This document shows positions 7,873 through 15,300 of a stretch of 17,544 nt of DNA, one piece after another. The stretch lies in contig CALCIB010000374.1 in assembly GCA_937907525.1 (NCBI GenBank), forward strand, positions 1 to 17,544, in the 5' to 3' direction. Made by a program: the position numbers and the translations under genes. The notes under the pieces are model-generated. The model was not told where the DNA came from, did not search any database, and saw nothing but the letters and a program-made list of their open reading frames with translations. Every line of letters begins with the position of its first letter. The stretch's first letter is position 1. This DNA comes from an uncultured Planctomycetales bacterium. GTDB lineage: Bacteria; Planctomycetota; Planctomycetia; Isosphaerales; Isosphaeraceae.

Positions 7873-8820
7873 TCAGGTCGAGGCGGCGGCCTTGGAGGGT
7901 TCGGCGGCCGTCGCGGCGGCCGGGTCGAGATCTTCGGAGCGCGCGCGCAAGAGGTCGAGCGCGCGGTGGATCGGGTCGGCGGCGGCGAATCGGCCGGGGT
8001 CGTGGGACTCCAGCTCGAACAGCTCGACGCCGACGAAGCGATCCTCGGTGCGGTGGGCGCGACCGGCGAGGCTGTGGCCCTCGGCCCACTCGCGGGCGAG
8101 CGCGGCGTAGGCGCGGCCCAGATGGGAGCAATACTGGGTGTAGTCGGTCAGGAGGATTTGCGAGGCGTGGCAGTGGATGGCCCACTCCTTGGTGCGTTCG
8201 GCCTCGCCGTCGTAGGTGAGGTAGGCGTTGGGGCGGGGGAGGGGCCCCCAGGGGGTCCAGCCGGTCATGACCAGGGCGTCGCGCAGGCCGGCGCCGAGCA
8301 GGCCGATGGCGGCGAGGGCGCGGGTGACGCGGTGGGCGGCGTGGGCGTCGTTGGCCGGCGGGACGATGATCGCGCCGGGGCGGCGCTTGGCGAACCAGTC
8401 GACGACCTTGGCGACGTCGGCCTCGGTGGGGCGGTAGCCGGGTTGGCGGTAGCCCTCCAGGTTCCAGCAGACGGCCTCGGCGCCCAGGACGTTGCATTCG
8501 AGGCGGAATTCGGCCTCGCGCATCGTGATCTTCTTCTGGTCGTTGAGCCAGGGGGCGGCGACGTTGCGCTCGCCGGCGAAGACCAGGACCTCGATGACCG
8601 GCAGGCCGCGGCGGACGGCGTATTCGTGGATCAGGCAGGCGGCGGTGATGGCCCCGTCGTCGGCGTGGGGGCAGAGCATCACCAGGGGTCGGTTCGGTCC
8701 CAGCGCGTTGCGCAACGGTTCGCGGACGTCGACCAGGTGCCCGTGCGCCTCCAGCCCGCCGGCGGCCTGGATCAAGCCGTCGAATTCCGATCGCCACGTC
8801 GACGGGGGTGAGTCGTTCAT
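7873..8820 (-). CDS. PIG-L/LmbE family deacetylase, probably acting on an N-acetylated amino sugar
   Basis: The 315-aa protein has the zinc-dependent PIG-L fold. The metal motif PHADDGAI (51-58) supplies H52 and D55, with D54 as likely general base, and NDAHAAHR (157-164) supplies the downstream histidines H160/H163. The helix MREAEFRLECNVLG (100-113) is also typical. Family members remove N-acetyl or similar groups from GlcNAc-type substrates. There is no signal peptide, so it should act in the cytoplasm. The gene directly precedes nagB. In some Bacteroidetes a NagB domain and a PIG-L domain are fused in one protein (from memory), which supports a joint role; whether this enzyme replaces NagA is inference. 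The start at 8820 lacks a clear ribosome-binding site. The C-terminus (residues 295-315) is Ala/Glu-rich and probably disordered. Confidence 0.87.
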   Translation of the reverse strand: MNDSPPSTWRSEFDGLIQAAGGLEAHGHLVDVREPLRNALGPNRPLVMLCPHADDGAITAACLIHEYAVRRGLPVIEVLVFAGERNVAAPWLNDQKKITMREAEFRLECNVLGAEAVCWNLEGYRQPGYRPTEADVAKVVDWFAKRRPGAIIVPPANDAHAAHRVTRALAAIGLLGAGLRDALVMTGWTPWGPLPRPNAYLTYDGEAERTKEWAIHCHASQILLTDYTQYCSHLGRAYAALAREWAEGHSLAGRAHRTEDRFVGVELFELESHDPGRFAAADPIHRALDLLRARSEDLDPAAATAAEPSKAAAST

Positions 8821-8845
8821 GTCTACGTCTTGTGGAGGGGGGGAG

Positions 8846-8861
8846 GCCGGGCGCGCCCGGC
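8846..8861. promoter_or_regulatory. 16-bp perfect palindrome in the leader of the deacetylase-nagB operon
   Basis: GCCGGGCGCGCCCGGC is a perfect inverted repeat 26-41 bp upstream of the PIG-L start codon. It lies within the predicted transcript leader, about 50 bp downstream of the predicted start site. It could be an operator or, as RNA, a strong hairpin close to the ribosome-binding region. All-GC composition raises the chance of coincidence. Confidence 0.3.
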
Positions 8862-8918
8862 GCGCGTCTCGTCACGGAGGGGGGAGTTGGGACCGCGCGG
8901 CGGGCCTGATTCCATCCC

Positions 8919-8947
8919 ATTGTGCGATCCGGCCTCGGCGCCGTCAA
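8919..8947 (-). promoter_or_regulatory. predicted sigma70-type promoter of the deacetylase-nagB operon
   Basis: On the minus strand TTGACG (complement of 8942-8947) and CACAAT (complement of 8919-8924) are separated by exactly 17 bp. The -35 matches consensus at 5 of 6 positions and the -10 at 4 of 6, keeping the key A2 and T6. The start would be near 8912, giving a leader of about 92 nt. It lies immediately past the stop codon of the upstream gene, so this pair can be transcribed on its own. Confidence 0.55.
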
Positions 8948-8956
8948 CCGGCGGGG

Positions 8957-9493
8957 TCAGATCGAGGGTTCCTCGAAGAGCCGGGAGCGGAACCGCGACC
9001 ATTCCGAGGCGTCGCCGGGTCCGGTTCGGGGGTGCTCCCGGATTCGATCGGCGAACAGTCGGTCGATCAGGTCGAAGCGTTCGGAGACGGCCCTAAGCAC
9101 GGCCAGGGCCAGGGCTTCCGCGGCGCGGGGACGGTCGCGGCGGAGGGAGTCGTAGGCCGGGTGGTGCAGGGTCAACAGCCTCACGTCGGACGTCGCCTGG
9201 ACGGTGACCGCCGGCGGGTCGGGACGGAAGAACGAGGTCGTGCCGAAGACGGCCGGCGCGGTCAGGGTGGTGACCAGGTCGGCGCGACCGTTCTCGCCCC
9301 GGCGGAGGATGTCCGCGGTCCCCTCGATCAAAAAGGAAAGATGGTCGTTGGGTTGGCCCTGGGCCAGCAGGGTGGTCCCGCGGGCGGCCCGCTCCTCGGC
9401 CAGGGCGAGCAGGATCTCCCGCTTGGTCTCGACATCGGTCGATTCGAGCCAGGGGGCGGACATGAACCGTTCGGCGGCGTCGGGGTTGATCAT
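8957..9493 (-). CDS. cyclic nucleotide-binding-domain-like protein with altered phosphate cassette
   Basis: The 178-aa product contains one cNMP-binding (CAP_ED) beta-barrel at residues about 12-115: LLAQGQPNDHLSFLIEGTADILRR is recognisable as the strand pair ending in the F/YxIxxGxxxI signature. Helices follow (residues 117-150), but I see no helix-turn-helix, so it is not a Crp-type regulator. In the phosphate-binding cassette, normally FGE...RxATV, the sequence is FGTTSFF (83-89) then PAVTV (94-98). Thus the acidic residue is Thr and the cassette arginine is Pro, making canonical cAMP/cGMP binding unlikely. The frame is open to 9733, but the first 80 codons are low-complexity and no start motif supports them. 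The ATG at 9493 begins a plausible helix before the barrel. The gene lies 136 bp upstream of the deacetylase gene, same strand. Confidence 0.78.
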   Translation of the reverse strand: MINPDAAERFMSAPWLESTDVETKREILLALAEERAARGTTLLAQGQPNDHLSFLIEGTADILRRGENGRADLVTTLTAPAVFGTTSFFRPDPPAVTVQATSDVRLLTLHHPAYDSLRRDRPRAAEALALAVLRAVSERFDLIDRLFADRIREHPRTGPGDASEWSRFRSRLFEEPSI

Positions 9494-9562
9494 CGTCCGT
9501 TCTCGGGAGGGACCGCGACCGGCGGGGCGGATTCTGGCGATGGCGCGTCTCCAGAAGGGTCC

Positions 9563-9591
9563 AGGGTATCGCGACGGCGGCGGATCTTCAA
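9563..9591 (-). promoter_or_regulatory. candidate promoter of the cNMP-fold gene
   Basis: Minus-strand TTGAAG (complement of 9586-9591) and TACCCT (complement of 9563-9568) are separated by 17 bp. The start would be near 9556, giving a leader of about 63 nt before the ATG at 9493. The hexamers match consensus only moderately (4/6 and 3/6). Confidence 0.33.
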
Positions 9592-9813
9592 ATCCCTTGA
9601 GCGCGCGGCGCGGACGGGCGTGGGCGAGTTTGGCGGTCCCGGCGAGTTTGACCGCCTGGAGGGTCGCGCCTTCGCCGAACTCCCTCGGCGGCGGGAATGG
9701 CCCGAGACGGCCGCGACCGAACGCCGATCCCATTTGACGAGCGGATCGAGCGCCGCTCCGTCGGGGAAGGGATGCCCAGGGCCGCGGCCGCGTGGATCGC
9801 GCCGCGTCAGGCG

Positions 9814-9820
9814 GGAGGAG
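9814..9820 (+). promoter_or_regulatory. strong ribosome-binding site GGAGGAG deciding the lipoprotein start
   Basis: GGAGGAG ends 5 nt before the ATG at 9826. Together with the lipoprotein signal that follows, it sets the start there rather than at upstream in-frame codons beginning at 9697. Confidence 0.75.
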
Positions 9821-9825
9821 ACGCC

Positions 9826-11475
9826 ATGAGGTCGTCGCGCGTGTCGGTCTGGGCGGTGGGCTTGCTACTTGGGATCTCCGGCTGCGCCGGCGTCCAGCGG
9901 CGCGGGCCGGTCGCGGCCCCCGACGGGGCGCCCGCGTCGGTCGCGTCCGCCGCCGCGGAGCCGGGTGGTCTTCGGGGCTGGTGGTCGCGACGGGTGGCCG
10001 CCAGGTATTCGACGACGGCCTACTCGGAGGCGGAGGCCGTTCCCCCGGCGAGTCCGTTCCCGGTCGACGCCGGCGGCGGCTGGGGAAGCGTCTTCCGATT
10101 CTCGCGACCCCCCTGGATCACGCGCCAGCCCCAGCGCGCGGCGATCCTCGGCGCGGCCCCGACCCAGCCGGCGCCCACGCCGGCGGAGATCAATAGGGCC
10201 ATCGCGCGAATGACCGCCGATCGTCGAGCCGACGACCGAGTCCTGCCGGTCAGCAACGTCGACGACCGCGAGGACCCGGCGGCGACCGGCCCGGTTCGAC
10301 TTCCCGACGCGCTCGCCGACGCCCCCCTGGACGACGAGCCTGTCGACCCCGAGGCCGCCGAGCCGAGGCCGTCGGTCCCCGCCGCCGCCGCGGCGCTGCT
10401 GGGCGTCAAGCCCGTCGAGGAGCCCGCCGAGCCGGCGCCGGACGTCGCCGAGCCGGCCGACGCCGATCCGAAGGTCGCGATCGCGGTCGGCGAGTCCGTC
10501 GAGCGACCGGCCGTGACCAGCCCCGGGTTGGAGGCGGCGTCGCGCGAGATCCACGACGACGCCATCGTCCGATCCTCCCAACTCCCGCCGCCCCCTCCGA
10601 TCCGTCCCGAGCCCGGCGCCCAGGCCCCCTTGGAGGCCCCCGCGCCCAAGGACGCGCCGAAGCCCGCGGCGCCCGCCGAGCCGATCGAGACCCCCAAGCC
10701 CGTCGAAGCGCCGGCGTTGGAGCCGGCCGAGGCCCCCAAGCCCGTCGAAGCGCCGAAGCTCGAAGAGGCCCCGAAGGCCGTCGAGGTGCCGAAGGCCGAG
10801 GAAACGCCGAAGGCCGAGGAGGCCCTCAAGCCCGTCGAGACTCCGAAGGCGGAGCCGACCCCGCCGCCCGCTCCGGTCGCCGAGCCGGAACCGTCCGTTC
10901 CCGAGCCCGGCGCGCGGGGATTGTTCGAGAAGGCTTCGCTCGCTCCTCGGTGGCCGGCGTGGGAGCCGGCGCCGACGGGCCAGACGCGAATCTACTCGGC
11001 CCCGGTCGCCACGTCGTTCGCCGCGCCGGCCCCGGTCGCCAAGCCGCGTCGCTGGTGGCGGTGGAACTGGAAGTCGGGCGGGGGCGGGCATGTCGTCACG
11101 GCCTCGCCCCAGGCGCCCGCGACGTTGCCGCCGGCGACCTTCCCGACGTCTTACGAGTCGGTCTGGGCCAGGCCCCTGGTCCCCAGCCCGCAAGCGGCGC
11201 CGGTGTTCGCGTCGCCCCAATTCGGAACGACCGCCGGCAAGGCCCCGTGTTGGCTGCTCGAGCGGCTCAAGACTCGCGTCTCCCAGGTGAAAGCCTGGAA
11301 AGACGAGCATATCTGCCGGCATCTCAGGGATTTCAAGGCCGCTCTCAAGGGCGGGCGCTGCGAGGCCTGCCGCCACGCCGTGACCGCCAGCCCCCAGGCG
11401 GCGCCCTCGCCCCGGGCGGCGCCCAGCCCCCAGGGCTTGCCGGTGATCGGCGGCTCGCGGTTCGGGATGTACTGA
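9826..11475 (+). CDS. Pro/Ala/Glu/Lys-rich lipoprotein, function unknown
   Basis: The 549-aa product carries a lipoprotein signal peptide: basic N-terminus (RSSR), hydrophobic core (VWAVGLLLGI) and lipobox GISGC with C20 as the lipidated residue. Most of the rest looks disordered. Residues about 268-363 are dominated by PKPVEAP, PKAEE and related imperfect 7- to 8-residue repeats rich in Pro, Ala, Glu and Lys. At DNA level a 23-bp stretch recurs at 10691-10713 and 10733-10755, exactly 14 codons apart, so the region grew by in-frame duplication. A basic, Trp-rich patch (PRRWWRWNWKSGGGG, about residues 407-421) follows. The C-terminal 90 residues contain four Cys (CWLLERLK, HICRHLRD, RCEACRH) that may form disulfides or bind metal. 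Such extended tails suit a periplasm-spanning tether, but this is inference. I do not recognise a family. Confidence 0.8.
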   Translation: MRSSRVSVWAVGLLLGISGCAGVQRRGPVAAPDGAPASVASAAAEPGGLRGWWSRRVAARYSTTAYSEAEAVPPASPFPVDAGGGWGSVFRFSRPPWITRQPQRAAILGAAPTQPAPTPAEINRAIARMTADRRADDRVLPVSNVDDREDPAATGPVRLPDALADAPLDDEPVDPEAAEPRPSVPAAAAALLGVKPVEEPAEPAPDVAEPADADPKVAIAVGESVERPAVTSPGLEAASREIHDDAIVRSSQLPPPPPIRPEPGAQAPLEAPAPKDAPKPAAPAEPIETPKPVEAPALEPAEAPKPVEAPKLEEAPKAVEVPKAEETPKAEEALKPVETPKAEPTPPPAPVAEPEPSVPEPGARGLFEKASLAPRWPAWEPAPTGQTRIYSAPVATSFAAPAPVAKPRRWWRWNWKSGGGGHVVTASPQAPATLPPATFPTSYESVWARPLVPSPQAAPVFASPQFGTTAGKAPCWLLERLKTRVSQVKAWKDEHICRHLRDFKAALKGGRCEACRHAVTASPQAAPSPRAAPSPQGLPVIGGSRFGMY

Positions 11476-11499
11476 CGCGGCGGCGCCGTGAATTCAGTC

Positions 11500-11530
11500 G
11501 AGCCGACGCGCCCCGCGGCGCGTCGGGCTC
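11500..11530. terminator. GC-rich hairpin between convergent genes, possible bidirectional terminator
   Basis: GAGCCGACGCGCC is followed by a 4-nt loop and GGCGCGTCGGGCTC, forming a near-perfect 13-bp stem with one bulged base. It lies in the 61-bp gap between the stops of the lipoprotein gene (11475) and the GntR gene (11537). There is no U-tract on either side, so it would be an atypical intrinsic terminator. Confidence 0.5.
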
Positions 11531-11536
11531 GCGCCG

Positions 11537-12154
11537 TCAGGTGATGTTCTCCTTGAGCAGCCGGACGGCGGCGGCGAGGTCGCGGCCGCGGAACGAATCG
11601 GCGATGGCGCGGTGCTCCTCGTAAATCTCCATGGCGTCGGCCTGAAGCTTCTGGGTCCGTCGGAAGTGCGAGCGGATCCGGCCGACCAGGGTCTCCCAGA
11701 TGACCAGCAGGTCGGGCTGGCCGGCGCGATCCAGGATCTGGTGGTGGAAGGCGATGTCGGCCTCGGCGACGTCGTGGAAGTCGAGGCGGGCGCAGGCGTC
11801 GCGCATTCGATCCAGGATCGCGTCCCAGGCGGCGAGGTCGGCCGCGTCCAGGTCGTCGAAGATCAGCCGAAGCGCGTAGACCTCGACGGTGCGCCTGATG
11901 GGGATGATGAGGTTGCGGATCTCCCGCGGGGCCTCCGGCGCGACGACGACGCCGCGGTTGGGGCGGCTGATCAGAAGCCCCTGGGTGGAGAGCCGCTGCA
12001 CGGCCTCGCGGACCAGGCCGCGGCCGACGCCGAAGCGACTGGAAAGCGCCGCCTCGGTGAGCCGGGAGCCCGCCTCCAGCCGGCCGGTGAGGATGTCCCG
12101 GCGCAGCGCGCGGCTGACGGAGAGTTCGGATTCGTCGTCGGCTTGGACCGCCAT
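11537..12154 (-). CDS. GntR family transcriptional regulator, FadR/FCD subfamily
   Basis: The 205-aa protein has an N-terminal winged helix-turn-helix (residues about 10-75) with GRLEAGSRLTEAALSSRFGV, then GRGLVREAVQRLSTQGLL and the wing RPNRGVVV, all diagnostic of GntR. The all-helical FCD effector domain fills residues 80-203. D133 and H137 (EADIAFHHQIL), H163 and H181 (EEHRAIADSF) fit the metal-binding set of FCD proteins, which usually sense small carboxylates or sugar acids. The frame is open to 12310, but that extension runs through the predicted promoter and both operator palindromes, so the ATG at 12154 is preferred. No strong Shine-Dalgarno is visible. The gene diverges from the cytochrome-DUF1501 operon. 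Two copies of ATTGTCTACAAT between them are likely its own binding sites, implying autoregulation and control of the operon. The ligand cannot be told from sequence. Confidence 0.9.
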   Translation of the reverse strand: MAVQADDESELSVSRALRRDILTGRLEAGSRLTEAALSSRFGVGRGLVREAVQRLSTQGLLISRPNRGVVVAPEAPREIRNLIIPIRRTVEVYALRLIFDDLDAADLAAWDAILDRMRDACARLDFHDVAEADIAFHHQILDRAGQPDLLVIWETLVGRIRSHFRRTQKLQADAMEIYEEHRAIADSFRGRDLAAAVRLLKENIT

Positions 12155-12243
12155 GCTCGGTGGACTCAAGGAATGGGGCCGGCGGGAGGAGACCGGCCGG
12201 GACGGATCGACGTGCGGGCCGCCCTCGGCCCCGCGATCGTTGA

Positions 12244-12282
12244 AATGTAGGCGATCGACGGCCGATTGTCTACAATTTTTTT
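12244..12282 (-). promoter_or_regulatory. predicted promoter of the GntR regulator gene with UP-like A-tract
   Basis: On the minus strand TAGACA (complement of 12267-12272) and TACATT (complement of 12244-12249) are spaced by exactly 17 bp, each 5 of 6 to consensus. A run of seven A on this strand (T7 on plus, 12276-12282) lies just upstream of the -35, like an UP element. Start near 12237 gives a leader of about 83 nt. The -35 lies inside operator copy 1, so bound repressor would block polymerase. Confidence 0.65.
12265..12276. promoter_or_regulatory. operator copy 1, palindrome ATTGTCTACAAT
   Basis: The sequence is an inverted repeat ATTGT-CT-ACAAT, identical to copy 2 at 12321-12332 including the preceding G. 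FadR-type GntR proteins favour short palindromes with GT and AC half-sites around a 2- to 4-bp centre. It covers the -35 of the regulator promoter. Confidence 0.7.
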
Positions 12283-12302
12283 CCGGTTCCGGGGTCGATT
12301 CC

Positions 12303-12332
12303 TTGGACAAGGCCGGGATGATTGTCTACAAT
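12303..12332 (+). promoter_or_regulatory. predicted promoter of the cytochrome-DUF1501 operon
   Basis: TTGGAC (12303-12308) and TACAAT (12327-12332) are spaced by 18 bp. The -10 is the right half of operator copy 2. The start would be near 12339, with a leader of about 56 nt before the ATG at 12395. Confidence 0.55.
12321..12332. promoter_or_regulatory. operator copy 2, palindrome ATTGTCTACAAT
   Basis: Second exact copy of the inverted repeat, 56 bp from copy 1. It overlaps the -10 element of the plus-strand promoter, so occupancy should repress the operon. The two copies are about 5.3 helical turns apart. Confidence 0.7.
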
Positions 12333-12394
12333 CCACTTCGGACGCGCCGGGGAGGGGCCCGGCGGATCGGGCTCGACGCGAGGGGAGAAGGCCC

Positions 12395-15300
12395 ATGCTC
12401 CACGGTCGTCTGATGGTCGCGATTCCAGCCGCCGCGGTCCTGGCCGTCGGCCTCGCGTCGGCGACGGCGCGAGGGGAGTCGGACGCGGACGCCAAGGTCG
12501 AGGCGTTCGAGCGCGAGGTCCGGCCGGTCCTCATGGAGACGTGCCGGTCCTGCCACGGCCCGGAGAAGCGGAAGGGGGGGCTGCGGGTCGACTCGCTGGC
12601 GACGCTTCTGGAGGGAGGCGACTCCGGTCCCGCGGTGGTCCCCGGCGATCTCGACGAGAGCCTCCTGGTCCAGGCCGTGAGGCGGGAGGACGGCCTGGAG
12701 ATGCCGCCCAAGCACCCGCTGCCGCCCGAACAGGTCGCCGCGATCGAGCGCTGGGTCGCCGCCGGCGCCGTCTGGCCCGACGACGGCGCCCCGGCCGTCG
12801 CCACTCGAAAGGAAGCCTGGGACTCGCACTGGGCGTTCCAGTCGATCGGCCGCCCCCAGCCGCCGGCCTCGCGCGATCCGTCGTGGGTCCGCTCGCCGGT
12901 CGACGCCTTCGTCGCCGCCAGGCTCGACGCCGCCGGGCTGTCCCCGTCGCCGGAGGCGGATCGCCGGACGTTGATCCGCCGCGTCTCCTACGACCTGACC
13001 GGCCTGCCGCCGACGCCCGAGGAGGTCGACGCCTTCGTCGCCGACCCCGACCCGGACGCCTATGAGAAGCTCGTCGACCGCCTGCTGGGCTCGGAAGCCT
13101 ACGGCGAGCACTGGGCCCGCCACTGGCTGGACGTCGCCCGCTACGCCGACACCAAGGGATACGTCTACGCCCGCGAGGAGCGCTTCTTCGTCCACGCGCC
13201 GGCCTATCGCGACTGGGTCGTCCGGGCGTTCAACGGCGACATGCCCTACGACCGCTTCCTCGTCGACCAGATCGCCGCCGACCAGGCCGAGCCGGACGAC
13301 CCCGGGGCGCTGGCGGCCCTGGGGTTCGTGACCCTGGGCCGGCGGTTCCTGGGCGTGACCCACGACGTGATCGACGACCGGATCGACGTGGTGACCCGCG
13401 GGACGATGGGCCTGACCGTCGCCTGCGCCCGCTGCCACGACCACAAGTTCGACCCGATCCCCACCGCCGATTACTACTCGCTCTACGGCGTCTTCATGAA
13501 CTGTACCGAGCGGCTGACCCGCATCGGCGAGCCCTCGGGGACCGACGCCGAGCGCGCGGCGTTCGAGGCCGAACTGAAGAAGCGGGTCGACGCCCTGGAG
13601 AAAGGTTTGGCCGACGCCCGCGCCGAGGCGGCGGATCGGATCCGCGCGCGGATCGCCGACTACCTGGAGATCCAGCTCGACCTGGGCAAGCTGCCGCCGG
13701 ACGGCTTCGACACCATCATCGCCGCCGACGACCTCGTCCCCGCCTCGGCCCGGCGCTGGCAAGCGTACCTGGCTCGCGCGGAGAAGGCCGACGACCCGAT
13801 CTTCCGCCCCTGGCGGCGGCTGGCCGCGCTCCCCGCGGCCGAGTTCGCGGCGAGGGCGTCGGCCGCGCTGGCCGAGCCGGACGCCCCTGGCGCCGAGCCG
13901 GTCAACCCGCGCGTCGCCGAGGCGTTCGCGACGCCGCCGGCCACCATCCGCGAGGCCGCCGAGCGCTACGCCGCGGTCTTCGCCGCGGTCGACCGCGACC
14001 CGTCGGACTCGTGGAACCCCGACGCCGCCGCCCTGGCGCTAAGGCGCGTCCTTCGCGCCGAGGACTCGCCTTGCATCATTCCGGACGAGCCGATCGTCAC
14101 CATCGAGGCGTACACGGACAACAACCAGGACGTCAAGCTCTGGAACCTTCAGGGGGAGGTCGACCGCTGGCTGATCCAATCGCCGTCGGCGCCTCCTTAC
14201 GCATCGGCCCTGGTGGACAAGGCGGAGATCCGCGAGCCCCGGATCCTCAAGCGCGGCAACGCCGCCAACCCCGGCGACGTCGTGCCCAGGCGGTTCCTCA
14301 AGGTGATCGCCGGCGACGACGCCCGGCCGTTCGACCAGGGGAGCGGTCGGCTGGAACTGGCCAGGGCGATCGTCGACCCCGACAACCCGCTGACCCCTCG
14401 CGTCTGGGTCAACCGGATCTGGGCGGCGCACTTCGGCTTCGGCCTGGTCCGCAACCCCAGCGACTTCGGCGTCCGTTCCGAGGAGCCCAGCCATCCCGAG
14501 CTTCTCGACTGGCTCGCCCGCCGACTAATGGACGAGGGTTGGAGCACCAAGGCGATCCATCGGCTGATCCTCCTGTCGTCGACCTACCGCCAAAGCTCCG
14601 CCGGCGGCGGGTCAACCGACGCCGAGGCGCGACTCAAGGATCCGGAGAATCGCCTGCTCTGGAGGACCAACCCGCATCGCCTGACCTTCGAGGAGACGCG
14701 CGACTCGCTCCTGGCCGTCGCCGGCGAACTCGACCGCCGCGCGGGAGGCCGGGCCGAGGCGCTGTTCGGCGGCGGCTCGAACCGTCGCCGCACGCTCTAC
14801 GGGCTGGTCGATCGCCAGTTCCTGCCGGGCGTCTACCGGACGTTCGACTTCGCCAACCCGGATCTGCACATCCCGACCCGGAGCGAGACGACCGTCCCGC
14901 AGCAGGCGCTCTTCGAGTTGAACCACCCGTTCCCCGCCGCGAGGGCCCGCGTCCTCGCCGCCAGCCTGCCGGCGGGGGACGAGCAGGCCGTCGCCGCGCT
15001 GTACCGCGCGGCGCTTCAGCGCGAGCCGACCGCCGAGGAGGCGTCGTGGTCTCGGGAGTTCCTGGCCGCGGCCGGGACCGATCCCGAGCCGGCGCCGCCG
15101 ACCGAGTCGCTGGCGTGGAGCTACGCGACGACGACCGTGGATCCGGAGAAGGGGCCCGCGACCGAACGGCGGCCGTTGCCGTTCTTCGACGGCAAGGGCT
15201 GGGGGGGCGGCCCGACCTGGCCCGACCCGACGCTCGGCTGGGCGCGGCTCACCGCCGAGGGGGGCCATCCGGGCGACGACCTGGGCCGCGCCGTGGTCCG

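Larger units (their letters stand above)
9494..9825. other. 332-bp divergent intergenic region
   Basis: This stretch separates the cNMP-fold gene from the lipoprotein gene. It holds the minus-strand promoter candidate above, a direct repeat GGCGAGTTTG at 9623-9632 and 9641-9650, and an overlapping 7-bp inverted repeat GGCGGTC/GACCGCC (9632-9638 and 9650-9656). Frames on both strands stay open through it, but they lack ribosome-binding sites and look like GC-driven read-through. I could not identify a convincing plus-strand promoter. Confidence 0.5.

Noticed and set aside
1929..9493. A c-di-AMP signalling circuit linking the diadenylate cyclase with the cNMP-fold protein
   Set aside because: The genes are about 6 kb apart in separate units, and cNMP domains are not established c-di-AMP receptors in this context; proximity alone is not evidence.
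9734..9762. TTGACG at 9734-9739 as a promoter for the lipoprotein gene
   Set aside because: The position 17 bp downstream is TCCGTC, which has no resemblance to a -10 element.
12155..12310. N-terminal extension of the GntR regulator to 12310
   Set aside because: It would make the operators and promoter coding sequence, and the added residues precede the winged-helix domain without any motif.
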